64,000 bases of DNA from Pseudomonas syringae (lineage in GTDB: Bacteria; Pseudomonadota; Gammaproteobacteria; Pseudomonadales; Pseudomonadaceae): positions 1 to 64,000 of the forward strand of contig NZ_JPQU01000056.1 of NCBI RefSeq assembly GCF_000737245.1. The letters are read 5' to 3'. Position 1 is the first letter of the stretch; each line of letters opens with the position of its first letter. Below, piece by piece: positions 17,121-24,746 of the stretch. The translations under genes were made by a program, and so were the position numbers. The notes beneath the pieces were generated by a model. It saw only the letters and a list, made by a program, of their open reading frames with translations, did not search any database and had not been told where the DNA came from.

Positions 17121-18497
17121 ATGACTGATCTGAAGCACACGCTGGCGCAACTGCGCGAAGCCCTGGGCGATGCTCAGGTACTGACCGGCGAGGCCATCAG
17201 CCAACGCCATTACAGCGACTGGACGCGCCATGCCCCCACCTGCCCGGCCGCCCTGCTGTTACCGCGCAGCACCGAACAGGTGTCCGCCGCATTGCGCATC
17301 TGTAATGCCGCGCAACAGCCCGTTGTCCCCCAAGGCGGCATGACCGGGCTGGCGGGCGGCGCAGTGCCACGCGCCGGGGATATTGCCCTGTCCCTGGAAC
17401 GCCTGCGGGGCATCGAAGAAATCGATAGCGCAGCAGCCACAGTCAGTGTCTGGGCAGGTACGACCTTGCAGGACATTCAGCAAGCGGTGCATGACGCAGG
17501 TTTTCTGTTCCCGCTGGATCTGGGTGCTCGTGGCTCCTGCCAGATCGGCGGCAACATCGCCACCAATGCGGGGGGCAACGCGGTGATCCGCTATGGCATG
17601 ACTCGCGAGTTGGTGCTGGGCCTTGAGGTGGTACTGGCCGATGGCCGGGTGCTGAACCTGATGAACAAGATGATCAAGAACAACTGCGGTTATGACCTGA
17701 AACAGTGCTTTATCGGCAGTGAAGGCACGCTAGGGGTGATCACCCGCGCCGTGTTGAAACTGGCGCCGCAGCCCGCCGAAACCACGACGCTGCTCTGCGC
17801 CCTGCCCGACTACCCCAGCGCCGTGAGTCTGCTGCGTCGTGTGCAACGCAGTGCAGGAACGCCGCAAGCTTACGAGTTGATGTGGCAAGACTTCTTCTGC
17901 ATGGGCGTTTCCTGGCTGGAAACCCCGGTAGCGCCGATGCCCGATGACTATCCACTGTATGTGCTGCTGGAGTCCTCGGCCTCGCGTGAAGTGCTGGAGC
18001 AAACTCTGGAGGCAGCCCTGGAAGCCGGGGAAGTGGTAGATGCCATCCTCGCCAGCTCCCAGACTCAAGCCCGTGGGCTGTGGAAGATTCGCGAAGCCAC
18101 TGGAGAGTTTCCGGTGCGCCTGGCACCCCTGAATTTCGATATCAGTCTGCCTATCGGCCAGATCGGTGATTTTGCCGAAATGTGTCGCCAGCGCCTGGCG
18201 GAACGCTGGCCAGGCAACCAGAGCGTGTATTTCGGCCACATCGGTGACAGCAATCTGCACCTGACCGTGGATTGCAATTCTCTGCCACAGCCAGCGCCCA
18301 TTATTGAGATTGAAGAGCTGGTGTACAGCGCGGTCGGCGAAATGCGCGGCGCGGTATCTGCCGAACACGGTATCGGCCTGCTCAAACGCGAGTTCCTGCA
18401 TCACTCGGTGAGTGATGAGGCCTTGCAGACCATGCGCCAGCTCAAGGACTGCTTCGACCCCCAGGGCATTCTCAACCCGGGGAAAATTCTCGACTGA
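17121..18497 (+). CDS. FAD-linked D-2-hydroxyacid dehydrogenase (GlcD/D-LDH-like)
   Basis: A 458-residue flavoprotein of the FAD_binding_4 / FAD-oxidase_C family: PCMH-type FAD domain (residues 30-210, with PQGGMTGLAGGAVP and IGGNIATNAGG contacting FAD) and the C-terminal substrate domain with the metal-binding block GHIGDSNLHL and the closing motif SAEHGIGLLKRE. Relatives oxidise D-lactate, D-2-hydroxyglutarate or glycolate. It begins 4 nt after the previous stop codon, so the two are almost surely co-translated; together they would make either enantiomer of one hydroxyacid usable. Confidence 0.9.
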   Translation: MTDLKHTLAQLREALGDAQVLTGEAISQRHYSDWTRHAPTCPAALLLPRSTEQVSAALRICNAAQQPVVPQGGMTGLAGGAVPRAGDIALSLERLRGIEEIDSAAATVSVWAGTTLQDIQQAVHDAGFLFPLDLGARGSCQIGGNIATNAGGNAVIRYGMTRELVLGLEVVLADGRVLNLMNKMIKNNCGYDLKQCFIGSEGTLGVITRAVLKLAPQPAETTTLLCALPDYPSAVSLLRRVQRSAGTPQAYELMWQDFFCMGVSWLETPVAPMPDDYPLYVLLESSASREVLEQTLEAALEAGEVVDAILASSQTQARGLWKIREATGEFPVRLAPLNFDISLPIGQIGDFAEMCRQRLAERWPGNQSVYFGHIGDSNLHLTVDCNSLPQPAPIIEIEELVYSAVGEMRGAVSAEHGIGLLKREFLHHSVSDEALQTMRQLKDCFDPQGILNPGKILD

Positions 18498-18509
18498 GCC
18501 AATGACCCA

Positions 18510-18523
18510 CCTGTCTATACCGG
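18510..18523. promoter_or_regulatory. HutC-like operator of the ABC transporter operon
   Basis: CCTGTCTATACCGG matches 12 of 14 bases of CCTGTATATACAGG and the two changed bases keep it nearly symmetric. It abuts the upstream edge of the sigma-54 promoter at 18526-18541. Confidence 0.7.
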
Positions 18524-18525
18524 TA

Positions 18526-18541
18526 TGGCACGCTAACTGCA
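18526..18541 (+). promoter_or_regulatory. sigma-54 (-24/-12) promoter of the ABC transporter operon
   Basis: TGGCACGCTAACTGCA is a near-consensus -24/-12 promoter: TGGCACG, N4, CTGCA, with 10 nt between the invariant GG and GC. The expected transcription start is near 18552, leaving a 66-nt leader before the gene at 18618. Confidence 0.8.
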
Positions 18542-18617
18542 GCCATGTTCAGGAGATCAGACAGCCCTCAGTTACGCCACGACCACGACAGTCCTTACCG
18601 AGACGAAGGAGTTACAA

Positions 18618-19454
18618 ATGCAACTCGATTCCCTGTTAAGTAAAACAGTCAAAAGCCTGAGCATCGCCATAGCCTTGGCTGCCTTGCCGTTGGCGGCCCA
18701 TGCCGACCAGTTGGCCGATGTGAAAAAAGCCGGTGAGTTGGTGGTGGGCACAGAGTTGCAATTTGCACCGTTCGACTTCACTGAAAACGGCAAGCAGAAA
18801 GGCTTGAACGCCGAGTTGTTCGAACAGCTGGGCAAGGAGCTGGGGGTCAAGATCAAGTTCATCGACCTGCCATGGCCTAGCGTGTTGCCAGGGCTTGAGG
18901 CGAAGAAATTCGACATGGTTGCCGGGCCGATCATCGAGACCAAAGCACGCCAGGAGCGTTACCACTTCGTGCTGCCTATCGCTGAAGCTACCGTTGCGCT
19001 GATGGTCGGGGCCAAAGACGACAGCATCAAAAAGCCTGAAGATATTTCCGGCAAAACCGTTGGTGCGGGCAAAGGCTCGGCGCAGCTGGAAGAACTCAAG
19101 GCCTTCGCCGCGACCCTGCCTGAAAAAGTCACGATCCGCGAATACGTCGATAACAACCAGGCCTACGCTGATCTGGCCGCCAAGCGCATCGTGGCGGTGG
19201 CCAACTCGCTGCCGAACATTTCCTACGTCGCCGCTGAGCGCAGCAATCTGTACAAAGTGATCCTGCCGCCGTTTGGCAAGAAGTCCTACTTCGCTTATCT
19301 GGGCCGCAAAGACGCGGAATCGCAAAGCCTGATCGCCGCGCTGGATGCCGCCATCCTGAAAATGCACGCCGACGGCCGTCTGGCTGCGCTGCAGAAAAAA
19401 TGGCTGGGCGCGGAAATGGACGTGCCAAAGGCGGAGTTCACGCCGACCTGGTGA
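18618..19454 (+). CDS. polar amino acid ABC transporter, substrate-binding protein
   Basis: Periplasmic binding protein of the SBP_bac_3 family, 278 residues. The signal peptide (LSIAIALAALPLAAHA) ends near residue 30; the mature part begins with the typical ADVKKAGELVVGTELQFAPF and carries the ligand-binding block KQKGLNAELFEQLGKELG. It is the first gene of an operon with two permeases, an ATPase and a GntR repressor. The context (histidine-type lyase, HutC-like repressor) suggests histidine or a derivative as ligand. A start with GACGAAGGAG upstream is well supported. Confidence 0.92.
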   Translation: MQLDSLLSKTVKSLSIAIALAALPLAAHADQLADVKKAGELVVGTELQFAPFDFTENGKQKGLNAELFEQLGKELGVKIKFIDLPWPSVLPGLEAKKFDMVAGPIIETKARQERYHFVLPIAEATVALMVGAKDDSIKKPEDISGKTVGAGKGSAQLEELKAFAATLPEKVTIREYVDNNQAYADLAAKRIVAVANSLPNISYVAAERSNLYKVILPPFGKKSYFAYLGRKDAESQSLIAALDAAILKMHADGRLAALQKKWLGAEMDVPKAEFTPTW

Positions 19455-19486
19455 TGTCACGACAGCAGTGCTGCCGTACGACCACC

Positions 19487-19576
19487 GTAGGACCGGCTTT
19501 AGCCGGGAGAGGGGCATTTCTGACAATACAGATGCAGTGAATGTACCGGCCTCCTCCCGGCTAAAGCCGGTCCTAC
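19487..19576. repeat. REP doublet (GTAGGACCGG class) inside the operon
   Basis: GTAGGACCGGCTTTAGCCGG at the left and CCGGCTAAAGCCGGTCCTAC at the right fold back on each other. It lies between the binding-protein gene and the first permease gene of one operon, the place where a 3' hairpin would protect the upstream message and allow more binding protein than permease. Confidence 0.87.
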
Positions 19577-19601
19577 GGGGCTACCAATATCTGGAGAAAC
19601 A

Positions 19602-20261
19602 ATGTTCGATTGGCCCTTGCTGATCCAAAACCTGCCATTGATGCTGGAGGCGCTGCTGGTGACGTTGCAGGTCACTGTCGCCGCGCTGGTCATAGGTTTT
19701 GTCATCGGCGTTGTGGTCGGCAGCCTGCGGTTGTCGCCCATCCCCCTGCTCAGGCGTCTGGGCGGTGGCTATATTTTCGTGTTCCGCGGCATTCCGCTGC
19801 TGGTGCAACTGCTGTTTATCTATTACTTCCTGCCCCGCATCGGCTTGCCCAATGTATCGCCCACAGTGGCGGCCATCATCGGCTTGTCGCTGGCAGCGGG
19901 CGCTTATATTGCCGAGATCATGCGCGGCGGCTTTCTGGCAATTCCCCAGGGTCAACTGGAAGCGGCCGGCTTGCTGGGCTTGAGCAACGCGCAAATGCTG
20001 GTACGCATCCGGGTTCCGCAGGCGGTGCGGCTGACGCTGCCAGCGCTGGTCAATGAAATGATCCTGCTGATCAAGGCGTCGTCGCTGGTCTCGGTCGTCG
20101 GCCTGGCGGATCTGACCCGCACCGCGCAAAACATGGCGGCCAGTGATTACCTGTTCGTGCAGGATTACCTGATGCTGGCGGCCTTTTACTGCCTGATCAA
20201 TATCCCGCTGGCCTTCTGTGGCGGCCTGCTGGAGCGACGATTGAAAGGGCATCTGGCATGA
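19602..20261 (+). CDS. polar amino acid ABC transporter, permease 1 (HisM/GlnP type)
   Basis: A 219-residue inner-membrane permease with about five helices; the amino terminus matches the HEQRO family entry segment (LLIQNLPLMLEALLVTLQVT) and the EAA loop is EAAGLLGLSNAQMLVRIRVPQ (near residue 125). It forms a heterodimer with the next gene product, with which it overlaps by 4 nt. Confidence 0.92.
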   Translation: MFDWPLLIQNLPLMLEALLVTLQVTVAALVIGFVIGVVVGSLRLSPIPLLRRLGGGYIFVFRGIPLLVQLLFIYYFLPRIGLPNVSPTVAAIIGLSLAAGAYIAEIMRGGFLAIPQGQLEAAGLLGLSNAQMLVRIRVPQAVRLTLPALVNEMILLIKASSLVSVVGLADLTRTAQNMAASDYLFVQDYLMLAAFYCLINIPLAFCGGLLERRLKGHLA

Positions 20262-20929
20262 TTTTCGATCCGCACATCATCACCGATCACCTGGACGAAA
20301 TCGGTTCAGGTTTCATGATCACCCTGGCCACCTGGACCAGCGGCGTAGTACTCGGTATTGCCCTTGGCATGCTGATCGCCATTGCCCAGCTGTTTGGCAA
20401 CAACCTGGTGCGCGCCCCGCTACGGGTGTTCATCGAGCTGATTCGCAGCACGCCGTTTCTGGTCCAGTTGTTTCTCGTGTACTACGCCGGGCCGGCGTTC
20501 GGCCTGAGCCTGGAACCGATTCCTGCTGGGATTCTGAGCCTCGGGATATACGGCAGCGTGTATTTCGCCGAGATCTTCCGCACCGGTTTCGAATCCGTGG
20601 CCCGCGGCCAACTGGAAGCCGCCGATTGCCTGGGCATCACCCGCTGGCAGTGCATCATGCGCATCCAGGTGCCGCAAATGCTGGTGATCATCCTGCCCGC
20701 GCTGGTCAATCTGGTGACCATCTTGTGCAAGGAAACCGCCGTGCTGTCGATCATCACCATCCCGGAACTGACCATGGTCCTGACCGGCATTGGCTCGGAA
20801 ACCTTCGCGTTTGTCGAAACGTTGCTAGTGCTGTGCATCGGCTACCTGCTGCTGGTCGAGGCCTGCTCACGGTTGGGCATGTTCCTCGAACGCCGGGTTG
20901 GCCGTTTCATGAACAGGCAATCTCAATGA
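20258..20929 (+). CDS. polar amino acid ABC transporter, permease 2
   Basis: A 223-residue inner-membrane permease of the same family as the preceding gene, with EAA loop EAADCLGITRWQCIMRIQVPQ (near residue 126) and FVETLLVLCIGYLLLVEACS as the last helix. It starts inside the previous gene (ATGA overlap), indicating translational coupling. Confidence 0.92.
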   Translation: MIFDPHIITDHLDEIGSGFMITLATWTSGVVLGIALGMLIAIAQLFGNNLVRAPLRVFIELIRSTPFLVQLFLVYYAGPAFGLSLEPIPAGILSLGIYGSVYFAEIFRTGFESVARGQLEAADCLGITRWQCIMRIQVPQMLVIILPALVNLVTILCKETAVLSIITIPELTMVLTGIGSETFAFVETLLVLCIGYLLLVEACSRLGMFLERRVGRFMNRQSQ

Positions 20930-20978
20930 ATAACCAAGCCCTATGAACAGCGCCCACACATTGCACCAAGGTTTACCC

Positions 20979-21830
20979 ATGAACGAATCCGTGGAACCGG
21001 CCGACAATCGAGAGCCTATGTTGCGCCTTGAAAAAGTCGGCAAAAGCTTCGGCGCCTTGCGCGTCCTCAAGGGGATTGATTTGCAGGTGCAGCATTCTGA
21101 AGTGGTCTGCCTGATCGGCCCGTCCGGTTCAGGCAAAAGCACCCTGCTGCGCAGCATGGCGTTCCTCGAAGAATATGACGAAGGTGAAGTCATCATCGAA
21201 GGCAAACTGCTGGGCTGGTTACCGGGCTCGTCACAGGAGCATGGCGGTAACGGCAAAAAGCGCAAACGCGCGCCGCAGTCGCAGATCAACCAGGTACGCA
21301 GTAACGTTGGCATGGTGTTCCAGCAGTTCAACCTGTGGCCGCACATGACTGCCATCGGCAATGTCTGTGAAGCCTTGCGCCGGGTGCGCAAATTGTCCGC
21401 AGAAGAAGCCAATCGCCGTGGCATGGCCATGCTCTACAAAGTGGGGCTGGCGCACAAGGCTGCCTCATACCCGGCTCAGCTGTCTGGCGGCCAGCAACAG
21501 CGGGTGGCGATTGCCCGGGCGTTGGCGATGGAGCCGCACATCATGCTGTTCGATGAACCGACCTCAGCCCTCGACCCGGAGCTGGTGGGCGAAGTGTTGC
21601 AAGTCATGAAGACCCTGGCCAAAGAAGGCATGACCATGGTGGTCGTGACCCACGAAATGGGCTTCGCCGCTCAGGTTGCCGATTCGGTGGTGTTTCTCGA
21701 TCAGGGCGAGGTGGTCGCACGCGGGACGCCGCAGCAGATCTTCCACAACGCCGAACATCCACGCTTGCAGCAGTTCCTGCAGAACTATCTGGACCGCAAC
21801 GCATTCTGGCAGGACGGCAAAGAGGTCTGA
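20979..21830 (+). CDS. polar amino acid ABC transporter, ATPase (HisP/GlnQ type)
   Basis: A 283-residue ATPase: Walker A GPSGSGKST (residues 47-55), Q-loop VFQQFNLWPH, signature LSGGQQQRVAIARAL, Walker B IMLFDEPTSALDPE, switch H in VVTHEMG. A basic insertion (GGNGKKRKRAPQSQ) precedes the Q-loop, as a shorter one does in HisP. I prefer ATG 20979, which has AAGG 7 nt upstream; the in-frame ATG at 20943 lacks one and would add 12 residues. It shares one base with the next gene. Confidence 0.92.
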   Translation: MNESVEPADNREPMLRLEKVGKSFGALRVLKGIDLQVQHSEVVCLIGPSGSGKSTLLRSMAFLEEYDEGEVIIEGKLLGWLPGSSQEHGGNGKKRKRAPQSQINQVRSNVGMVFQQFNLWPHMTAIGNVCEALRRVRKLSAEEANRRGMAMLYKVGLAHKAASYPAQLSGGQQQRVAIARALAMEPHIMLFDEPTSALDPELVGEVLQVMKTLAKEGMTMVVVTHEMGFAAQVADSVVFLDQGEVVARGTPQQIFHNAEHPRLQQFLQNYLDRNAFWQDGKEV

Positions 21831-22567
21831 TGAGCCCGCCAGCGCCACAAGCCTTGTATCGCCGCGCCAAGGACTTTGTGCAAGGCAAGCTGAACTCGGG
21901 CGAGTGGAAAGCGGGCGACCTGATCCCCTCGGAAAACCGCCTGGTGCAGGAGTTGGGAATGTCGCGCATGACGGTCAACCGCGCGCTGCGGGAACTGACC
22001 GAAGAAGGCTTGCTGGTGCGTGTTTCAGGGGTCGGGACGTTTGTCGCCGAGAGCAAACCGCAATCAAACCTCTTGCGTATCACCAACATCGCTGACGAGA
22101 TCAGCGCCCGAGGCCATCGCTACAGCTGTGAGGTGCTGCATCTGGGTCGCGAAGCAGCCTCGATGCCGGTGGCAGCGGCTTTGGCATTGAGTACCGGCGC
22201 ATCGGTTTTTCATGTGCTGTGCGTGCACTGCGAAGAAGGTGTACCGGTGCAGCTGGAAGATCGCTACGTCAATCCTGAACACGTTCCCGACTTTCTCAAG
22301 CAGCCCTTTGGCGACCAGCTGCAACCGGCGCGCTATCTTTTGCAGACAATTCGCCCGGATGACATTGAGCACATCGTCGAGGCCTGCCATCCCAACGCAG
22401 AGGAAAGCCGTTACCTGCAAATAGCACTGACCGAGCCGTGTCTGGTCCTGATGCGCCGGACCTGGAGCGGCGGAAAAGTGGTCACCTATGTGCGCCTGAT
22501 TCACCCCTCCTCTCGCTATCGCCTGGGCAGTCGATTGCCGGTCAACAGCGCCCACCGCGACAGCTGA
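21830..22567 (+). CDS. GntR-family repressor, HutC/UTRA subfamily
   Basis: A 245-residue transcription factor: N-terminal winged helix (residues 5-75, recognition region SRMTVNRALRELTEEGLL) and a UTRA ligand-binding domain (about 95-235). HutC, the best-known member, represses histidine utilisation and is released by urocanate. Gene order (last of the transporter operon, start codon overlapping the ATPase stop as TGATG) and the three TGTA-N2-TACA-like operators at 13846, 14238 and 18510 make it the likely local repressor, and autoregulated. The inducer may be urocanate or the product of this island's own lyase. Confidence 0.88.
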   Translation: MSPPAPQALYRRAKDFVQGKLNSGEWKAGDLIPSENRLVQELGMSRMTVNRALRELTEEGLLVRVSGVGTFVAESKPQSNLLRITNIADEISARGHRYSCEVLHLGREAASMPVAAALALSTGASVFHVLCVHCEEGVPVQLEDRYVNPEHVPDFLKQPFGDQLQPARYLLQTIRPDDIEHIVEACHPNAEESRYLQIALTEPCLVLMRRTWSGGKVVTYVRLIHPSSRYRLGSRLPVNSAHRDS

Positions 22568-22663
22568 TCGACCAGCGGTGGCAACTTCGATCGAACGACA
22601 GTCATCCGCCAGCCTCGAAATCTTGTAAGCCTTTCAGCAGTACATGAATCAGAGGTGACAATA

Positions 22664-22924
22664 ATGACCGACCAGAGCCAGAACACCCTCGACCGAAATG
22701 ACCCTGCCATTGACCCGGAAAGCCCGCAAGACGAGTCAGTCCAGAGCCAGCAGAATCAAGGCCGACCACAGGGCCAGCCGGATACTCAGTTTGAACAGAA
22801 TCAACAATCAGGCGGCAACACCTTCACACCGGATTACGAGCCGGAAGAAAAGCCCGAAATCCAGCGCCCTAATCCCCACGCCACACAGGGTGAAGATGCG
22901 GACGTGGACACTGATGGCGGGTAG
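22664..22924 (+). CDS. small acidic, disordered protein
   Basis: An 86-residue protein, very rich in Gln, Asp, Glu, Pro and Asn, with no hydrophobic core, signal peptide or membrane segment; it ends in EDADVDTDGG. ATG 22664 has AGAGG 8 nt upstream; a GTG at 22655 would overlap that site. I do not recognise a family with a known function. A second protein of the same character is at 28011-28178. Similar short acidic proteins are commonly annotated as hypothetical in Pseudomonas. Confidence 0.7.
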   Translation: MTDQSQNTLDRNDPAIDPESPQDESVQSQQNQGRPQGQPDTQFEQNQQSGGNTFTPDYEPEEKPEIQRPNPHATQGEDADVDTDGG

Positions 22925-22960
22925 GGTCTTACCTCCAGTAGCGAGGTCCGCTGTTTAACC

Positions 22961-23050
22961 CGTGGGAGCGAATTCATTCGCGAAAGCGTCCTTTGAGACA
23001 ACCGGATGTGGTCTGCGACGTCCCCTTCGCGAATAAATTCGCTCCCACAG
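22961..23050. repeat. REP doublet
   Basis: GTGGGAGCGAATTCATTCGC at the left and GCGAATAAATTCGCTCCCAC at the right fold back with a few mismatches. It follows the small acidic protein gene. Confidence 0.85.
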
Positions 23051-23054
23051 AATT

Positions 23055-23075
23055 GCGTTTCAATCATTGAAACGC
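23055..23075. promoter_or_regulatory. 21-bp perfect palindrome upstream of the Nramp gene
   Basis: GCGTTTCAAT C ATTGAAACGC is a perfect 10-bp inverted repeat around a single base, too tight a loop for an RNA hairpin and therefore more like a protein operator. It lies 158 nt before the transporter start. The remaining leader to 23233 is pyrimidine-rich with no other structure I can identify. Confidence 0.5.
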
Positions 23076-23233
23076 GTGATGTTTGATTAAATCTTCGAAC
23101 TGCATCATCTGCTTCCCCGCCCCTCCCCCTCGCAATATTTCCAAACATTTGCAAAACTTCTTGAGTTGTACGACGTCCGATGTTGTGTTCGACTTGCACT
23201 GTCTCACTAAAAATAACAAGGGAGATCTAACCT

Positions 23234-24535
23234 ATGGCGAGCACCAGCTCCGTCGATAAGAAACCTGTTGCTGTGCGCGAATCGTTTTTTGCCAAGGTCA
23301 CCAAGCTACTGGGTCCTGGCATCATCGCGGTGTTGTCCTGGCTCGGCGCGGGCGACCTGATTACCTCTTCGGTAGCAGGTGCGAACTACGGCTACGCCAT
23401 GATGTGGGTGCTGGCGGTTTCGCTGTTACTGCGATTCCTTATCGTCAATATCATCGCGCGCTTCCAGCTCTGTAATAACCAGGGCATGAGCATCCTTCAG
23501 GGTTACGCCCAACTCCATCCGCTGTTCGCCTGGTTCATGCTGGGTTACGCACTGCTGATGGGCCATCTGATCAACGCCTACATGATCAAGGGCGCAGGCG
23601 AAGCGCTGGCCATGTTGCTGCATATCAACCAGCCGTTGCTGTGCTCGTTTGCAGTGGTGATCGCGGTCTGGCTGCTGGTAGGACGCAACATCTACACCAT
23701 GATCGAAGGCGTCATGAAAGGCCTGCTGGCCCTGATGACCCTGGCGTTTCTGGCGCTGGCGATCATGTCCAAACCCGATGTGGTCGGCATTCTCAAAGGC
23801 ACTATCGGCTTCAGCATCCCGCCAGATGAGGGCGTGCATGGCGCGTTACTGGTAGCAGTGTCGGTGATCGGCGCCGTGGCCGGTTCCATCGCCAACTTCG
23901 TGCATCCGTATGTGATGCGCGAGAAAGGCTGGATCGGTCCTGAGCACAAGCGGATGCAGCGCAACGACCTGCTGTTCGCGGTGTTTGTCGGGATCATCAT
24001 CAACCTGGCGATCTGGGTGGTCGGTGCCGAAATCCTGCGTCCCAACGGCCTGCAAGTGAATACCCTGCAGGATCTGGGCAAGGCGCTGGAAATGTTCTTC
24101 GGTCCTGCGGGCTGGTACATCTTCTTCGTCGGCGTGTTCGCCACCCTATTCGCCAGCATCGCCGGCAAGACCACCGCGTTCCCGATGCTGATCACCGATG
24201 CCTTCCAGCACATCCAGCCAAAACGTCGGGAGAAGTACGGCAAAGAGTTCCATAAAGACCCGATGCACAAGTGGTTCATGTTGTTCATCCTGGTCACCCC
24301 GTTGGTGTGGTCACTGCCGGGCATGCCGGACTTCGTAACCCTGACCATCGGTGTGAACGCGTTGAACATCATCGGCTTGCCGATCATCTCGCTGGGCCTG
24401 CTATTCATGTCGAACCAGAAATCCCTGCTCGACAAGCAATACCGCAACAACCTGTTCGAGAACATCGCACTGCTGTTCGCGACGGGTCTGGCATTGTGGG
24501 TCGCGTTCCAGCTGGGGAGTGATTTGTTGGGTTGA
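23234..24535 (+). CDS. Nramp (SLC11)-related transporter with non-canonical metal-site motifs
   Basis: A 433-residue membrane protein with about eleven helices and the Nramp layout (GPGIIAVLSWLGAGD at residues 27-41). Where classical Nramp proteins have DPGN in helix 1, this has GAGD; in helix 6, where MPHN is expected, it has AGSIANFVHP. Both changes remove ligands for Mn2+/Fe2+, so calling it a manganese importer is unsafe; Mg2+ or another substrate is possible. It starts at ATG 23234 with AAGGGAG upstream and is monocistronic, followed by a REP doublet. Confidence 0.85.
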   Translation: MASTSSVDKKPVAVRESFFAKVTKLLGPGIIAVLSWLGAGDLITSSVAGANYGYAMMWVLAVSLLLRFLIVNIIARFQLCNNQGMSILQGYAQLHPLFAWFMLGYALLMGHLINAYMIKGAGEALAMLLHINQPLLCSFAVVIAVWLLVGRNIYTMIEGVMKGLLALMTLAFLALAIMSKPDVVGILKGTIGFSIPPDEGVHGALLVAVSVIGAVAGSIANFVHPYVMREKGWIGPEHKRMQRNDLLFAVFVGIIINLAIWVVGAEILRPNGLQVNTLQDLGKALEMFFGPAGWYIFFVGVFATLFASIAGKTTAFPMLITDAFQHIQPKRREKYGKEFHKDPMHKWFMLFILVTPLVWSLPGMPDFVTLTIGVNALNIIGLPIISLGLLFMSNQKSLLDKQYRNNLFENIALLFATGLALWVAFQLGSDLLG

Positions 24536-24551
24536 TACTGTTGGGTTCTTT

Positions 24552-24639
24552 GTGGGAGCAAGCTTGCTTGCGAAGAAGGTGTTCGGCGATAAACATTTTC
24601 TGGATGTGCCGACGCCTTCGCGAGCAAGCTCGGTCCCAC
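24552..24639. repeat. REP doublet
   Basis: GTGGGAGCAAGCTTGCTTGC at the left and GCGAGCAAGCTCGGTCCCAC at the right form a slightly degenerate fold-back directly after the Nramp-related gene. Confidence 0.83.
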
Positions 24640-24746
24640 GTAATGGCTGCCGTCCTGACAAATGATTTGCAACAAACCATTGCACAACCACCGCTCCAGA
24701 CAGCAGGATCGTTATTCCTGCCCAACCCAGCGGAGTTTCACTGGCA

